Shown here piece after piece: positions 61,151-64,000 of a stretch of DNA of 64,000 bases. Origin of the DNA: Proteiniclasticum sp043951855 (GTDB taxonomy: Bacteria; Bacillota; Clostridia; Clostridiales; Clostridiaceae); NCBI RefSeq assembly GCF_043951855.1, contig NZ_JBINJW010000005.1, positions 1-64,000 on the forward strand, in the 5' to 3' direction. Under the pieces are notes generated by a model that was given only the letters and a program-made list of their open reading frames with translations, was not told the origin of the DNA and searched no databases. The first letter of the stretch is position 1. Every line of letters starts with the position of its first letter. A program made the position numbers and the translations under genes.

Positions 61151-61190
61151 TGAAAACGTTATTGACATCCTAGTATACTAGTGTTACACT
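61151..61190 (+). promoter_or_regulatory. Promoter of TRAP operon 2 with internal operator
   Basis: TTGACA (61162-61167), 17-bp spacer, TACACT (61185-61190). A perfect 12-bp palindrome, CTAGTATACTAG (61170-61181), fills the spacer and looks like a GntR/FadR-type operator. TGAAAACGTTATTG (61151-61164) is cre-like (12/14). Confidence 0.75.
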
Positions 61191-61219
61191 TGCAATATCA
61201 AAAATTTTGGAGGGATAAT

Positions 61220-62212
61220 ATGAAAAAAGTAGTTTCTTTATTAACAGCTGTAATTGTAAGTATGGGGTTATTATCAGCATGTGGCAGCAAGGCATCAGAG
61301 GAGGACAAGATATATACACTTAAAATGTCCACTCAGCTGAATGAGACCAGCCCAATGGTAGACGGATTCAAGTTATGGGCTGAAAGTGTCAAGGAAAAGA
61401 CAGATGGAAAAGTGATTATCGAAGTTTATCCATCAGCACAGCTAGGCAGCGATGAAGATGTCATTGAACAGGCGATTCAGGGTGTGAATGTAGCAGTACT
61501 GACTGACGGTGGTAGAATGGCAAATTATGTCAAGGATATCGGAATCATAGGTATGCCCTACATTGCTGATTCATATGAAGATCTGAAAGCAATTACTGAA
61601 ACTGAAACATTCGGGGCTTGGGAAAAAGAACTGTCTGATGAGAACAATATCAGAGTGCTTGCATTCAACTGGTATGATGGTCCAAGACATTTTCTGACAA
61701 ATACTCCAGTAGTTACACCAGCAGATCTTAGTGGTGTGAGAGTAAGAACACCAGGTGCACCAGTATGGTCAGAATCAGTGAAAGCTATGGGTGCAACACC
61801 TATTGCTATGGGATGGACAGAAACCTATAACGGAGTACAGTCCAAGGCTATTGATGGAGCGGAAGCTCAGCATACAGCTACATATGGACAGAGACTATAC
61901 GAAGTACTGACTCATATCAACAAGACATCACATTTTCAGCTTGCTAATGGAATCATCGTAGGTGAAAAGTGGTTTGATACACTTCCCGAAGAATATCAGA
62001 CAATCCTTATTGAAGAATGTAAGATTGCAGCTGCAGACAATGCTGTAGTGGTAAGTGAAGCAGCAGATGAATTTGAAGCGATGATGGTAGAAGAAGGTAT
62101 GACAGTTGTAGAATCTGACAAAGAAGCGTTCAAAGAGGCGGCAGAAGCTGCATATGAAATTCTTGAATTCAAAGAGCTTCGCGACAAGATTTTTGAAGAA
62201 ATAGGAAAATAA
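61220..62212 (+). CDS. TRAP transporter substrate-binding protein DctP (2)
   Basis: A 330-residue lipoprotein (lipobox LLSAC, Cys about 20). Mature domain starts YTLKMSTQLNETSP; the carboxylate-binding Arg lies in GVRVRTPGAPVW. Distinct from the first DctP and probably for another organic or sugar acid. GGAGGG precedes ATG 61220. Confidence 0.92.
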   Translation: MKKVVSLLTAVIVSMGLLSACGSKASEEDKIYTLKMSTQLNETSPMVDGFKLWAESVKEKTDGKVIIEVYPSAQLGSDEDVIEQAIQGVNVAVLTDGGRMANYVKDIGIIGMPYIADSYEDLKAITETETFGAWEKELSDENNIRVLAFNWYDGPRHFLTNTPVVTPADLSGVRVRTPGAPVWSESVKAMGATPIAMGWTETYNGVQSKAIDGAEAQHTATYGQRLYEVLTHINKTSHFQLANGIIVGEKWFDTLPEEYQTILIEECKIAAADNAVVVSEAADEFEAMMVEEGMTVVESDKEAFKEAAEAAYEILEFKELRDKIFEEIGK

Positions 62213-62230
62213 TTGTAGGAAGTGATTATT

Positions 62231-62719
62231 TTGAAAAAGATATACCGAGCTCTTTGCAAATTTGAAGAAATAGCAGCCAGCGCAATGCTTGTCATTATTA
62301 CATTGCTTGTGTTCTTATCAGCGGTTGGAAGAGCTCTTCGCTTCCCGCTTAACTGGGCACAGGATATTTCTCTATTGCTCTTTGCGTGGGTGGTGTTTTT
62401 TGGTGCAGATACAGCCTTAAGAGATGCAGACTTTGTAAATGTGGATATGTTTCTTTCGATGCTTCCTAAAAAGGTGAGAGAAATACTTTATTACTTCTGG
62501 AACACACTGATCGTGCTGTTCCTAGGTTCACTGGCGGTATATGGTATTCCGCTCAGTATCGAAAACTCGAAGAGACTGTTCCAGACTCTGGGAATCAGTT
62601 ATTCCTGGGCGACCATAAGTGTTCCTGTGGGAGCAGTACTTATGATTATTACAGTAATTATCAGAATGGTTAACAGATACAAGTCAGAAGATTCTATGAA
62701 TGAGGAGGTGAAAGCTTAA
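62231..62719 (+). CDS. TRAP transporter small permease DctQ (2)
   Basis: About 162 residues with four membrane helices and DctQ motif WAQDISLLLFAWVVFFG. The start is uncertain: TTG at 62231 has GGAAGTGA at good spacing, whereas GTG at 62222 has none. Its stop overlaps the dctM ATG. Confidence 0.9.
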   Translation: MKKIYRALCKFEEIAASAMLVIITLLVFLSAVGRALRFPLNWAQDISLLLFAWVVFFGADTALRDADFVNVDMFLSMLPKKVREILYYFWNTLIVLFLGSLAVYGIPLSIENSKRLFQTLGISYSWATISVPVGAVLMIITVIIRMVNRYKSEDSMNEEVKA

Positions 62720-64000
62720 TGGGTGCAGTAGTAATAGGTTTCTTAATCATGATTTTTCTAGGCATGCCTGTAGCTTTTGCCATCGGCCTTTCTGGAACAC
62801 TGTTCTTTTTTGTAACACCTGACCTGCCTTATGCCATTGTGGTTCAGAAAGTAGTCAGTTCTACTCAGAGTTTTACACTACTTGCAATTCCACTTTTCAT
62901 CTTTGCAGGGAACCTTATGAACAACACCGGCATAACCGAAAAGCTGATAAAGCTTGCCAATGTTCTGACAGGACATATGTATGGAAATCTGGGACAGGTT
63001 TCCACTGTATTATCAACACTGATGGGTGGAGTATCCGGATCCGCGAATGCGGATGCAGCAATGCAGTGTAGAGTGCTTGGACCTTCTATGAATGAAAGAG
63101 GGTATAAGAAAGGGTATTCTGCAGCCATCAACGGAGTCACATCGCTCATTACCGCCACAATTCCACCCAGCATGGGTCTGATCATCTATGGTTCTGTGGG
63201 AGAGGTATCCATTGGCAGGCTCTTTGCAGCGGGGATCATACCAGGACTCATGATGATGGTCGCTTTAATGATTACCGTAAGATATACCGCTCGAAAGAAA
63301 GGATATGCTCCGGAATCTTTAAAGAAGCCCACACTGAAAGAAATCGGTGCTGCAAGCATCGATTCCATCTGGGCACTGATGTTTCCTGTAATTCTTCTTG
63401 TGGGAATCAGGTTAGGTATACTGACTCCATCAGAGTCCGGCGCATTTGCCGCAGTATATGCGATTTTTGTTGGATTCTTTATCTATAAGAAACTCAATGT
63501 GAAGACCTTTGTTAAAACAGTAAAAGACAGTATCAGAGACATTGGTGTGATTATGATTCTCGTGTCCCTGTCAGGTATTTTCGGATATGGAATTGTCTAT
63601 GACTCAATTCCTCAGAAAATGGCGGAATTCCTCATCGGCGTTACGAGCAATCCACTTATATTACTGTTTATAGTCATACTGCTTCTTGTGTTTGCAGGAA
63701 TGTTTGTTGAAACAACAGTAGTTGCACTGCTGCTGACTCCAATCCTTCTACCTGTAGTAACACGAGTTGGTATTGACCCAGTTCAGTTCGGAGTTATCAT
63801 GATGACCATCGTTACAATGGGTATTATGACGCCACCGGTGGGTATCGCACTCTATACCACGTCAAATATTATGGGGTGCAAACCGGAAGAGACAGCAAAA
63901 GAATCCGTTCCGTTTCTGATTGCAATCATTGCAGTTGTACTGGTCCTGATTCTGTGGAAAGACCTGGTGCTGTTCTTACCTAATTTACTATTTGGAGCAT
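62719..64000 (+). CDS. TRAP transporter large permease DctM (2), truncated by window end
   Basis: The reading frame runs from ATG 62719 (GAGGAGGTG upstream, overlapping the dctQ stop) through the last base, giving 427 residues without a stop, so it is almost full length. DctM motifs: FLGMPVAFAIGLSG, LMGGVSGSANADAA (~100), TATIPPSMGLIIYG and MTPPVGIALYTT. About 12 helices. Confidence 0.93.
   Translation, partial: MGAVVIGFLIMIFLGMPVAFAIGLSGTLFFFVTPDLPYAIVVQKVVSSTQSFTLLAIPLFIFAGNLMNNTGITEKLIKLANVLTGHMYGNLGQVSTVLSTLMGGVSGSANADAAMQCRVLGPSMNERGYKKGYSAAINGVTSLITATIPPSMGLIIYGSVGEVSIGRLFAAGIIPGLMMMVALMITVRYTARKKGYAPESLKKPTLKEIGAASIDSIWALMFPVILLVGIRLGILTPSESGAFAAVYAIFVGFFIYKKLNVKTFVKTVKDSIRDIGVIMILVSLSGIFGYGIVYDSIPQKMAEFLIGVTSNPLILLFIVILLLVFAGMFVETTVVALLLTPILLPVVTRVGIDPVQFGVIMMTIVTMGIMTPPVGIALYTTSNIMGCKPEETAKESVPFLIAIIAVVLVLILWKDLVLFLPNLLFGA

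Noticed and set aside
1..64000. CRISPR arrays, tRNA or rRNA genes, insertion sequences, prophage
   Set aside because: No regularly spaced repeats, tRNA/rRNA-like sequence, transposase, integrase or phage structural gene was seen by reading; a tRNAscan and IS search would confirm.

Overview
The window looks like a chromosome segment of a low-to-moderate-GC anaerobic Firmicute, most likely Clostridia-like. Support comes from a class III fructose-bisphosphatase, a T-box leader on proS, a perfect CIRCE element on groESL, the redox regulator Rex, NfnAB, an Rnf-type membrane redox operon, HutP, a SigI/RsgI-derived protein and CcpA-like cre sites. The genus cannot be named from sequence alone. I found no tRNA, rRNA, CRISPR array, transposase or prophage. 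One AT-rich gene (54726-55640) looks acquired.

Layout. 1-6.2 kb: fbp, a VOC dioxygenase-like gene, a divergent DUF1836/hemolysin III pair with matching palindromes, a secreted M23 peptidase and a small unknown gene. 6.2-8 kb: T-box leader and archaeal-type proS. 8-12.5 kb: a beta-glucoside PTS operon (bglF, GH1 6-phospho-beta-glucosidase, LicT-type antiterminator) behind a RAT/terminator leader. 12.5-15.1 kb: small redox and isoprenoid genes (CMD family, nitroreductase, ispF). 15.3-20.6 kb: an Rnf-like operon in the order C-D-G-E-A. 20.6-20.95 kb: a dyad carrying perfect DnaA boxes. 21-25.6 kb: rluF, CWC protein, glutaredoxin, GNAT, a SigI-C/RsgI fusion, an anchored hydrolase and a Cys-rich protein. 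25.9-30.4 kb: rex, nfnA, nfnB, an OGG1-like glycosylase and a small unknown. 30.5-34.6 kb: a TrpXYZ-like ABC transporter, HutP and a DUF1461-like protein. 34.9-36.9 kb: groESL. 37-49 kb: a sugar-acid catabolic island (DeoR, PdxA2, DUF1537 kinase, RpiR, DctPQM TRAP, RpiR, split transketolase, SDR). 49-51.2 kb: small membrane protein, HTH regulator, an orphan type IV pilin-like protein and a minimal prepilin peptidase. 51.2-54.5 kb: guanine riboswitch, guaB, guaA. 54.7-64 kb: accessory genes (AT-rich unknown, DUF6904-like, flotillin, GNAT, YbjQ, GGCT) and a second TRAP operon that runs off the end.

The most unusual system is the Rnf-like operon. RnfC keeps its NADH/FMN motifs and both [4Fe-4S] motifs. 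rnfB is absent, and RnfA and RnfE contain no cysteine at all, so the four ligands of the intramembrane [2Fe-2S] cluster are gone. RnfD instead carries an extra FMN-binding domain and RnfG has two. This suggests that only the RnfC-RnfD-RnfG arm remains, lengthened by outward-facing flavins, which would make it an NADH-driven electron exporter rather than a ferredoxin:NAD+ oxidoreductase (inference). A Rex-like palindrome lies upstream.

The second highlight is a membrane protein (22951-23940) that appears to fuse the C-terminal domain of sigma-I directly to an RsgI-type anti-sigma protein, with the core sigma region 2 missing.
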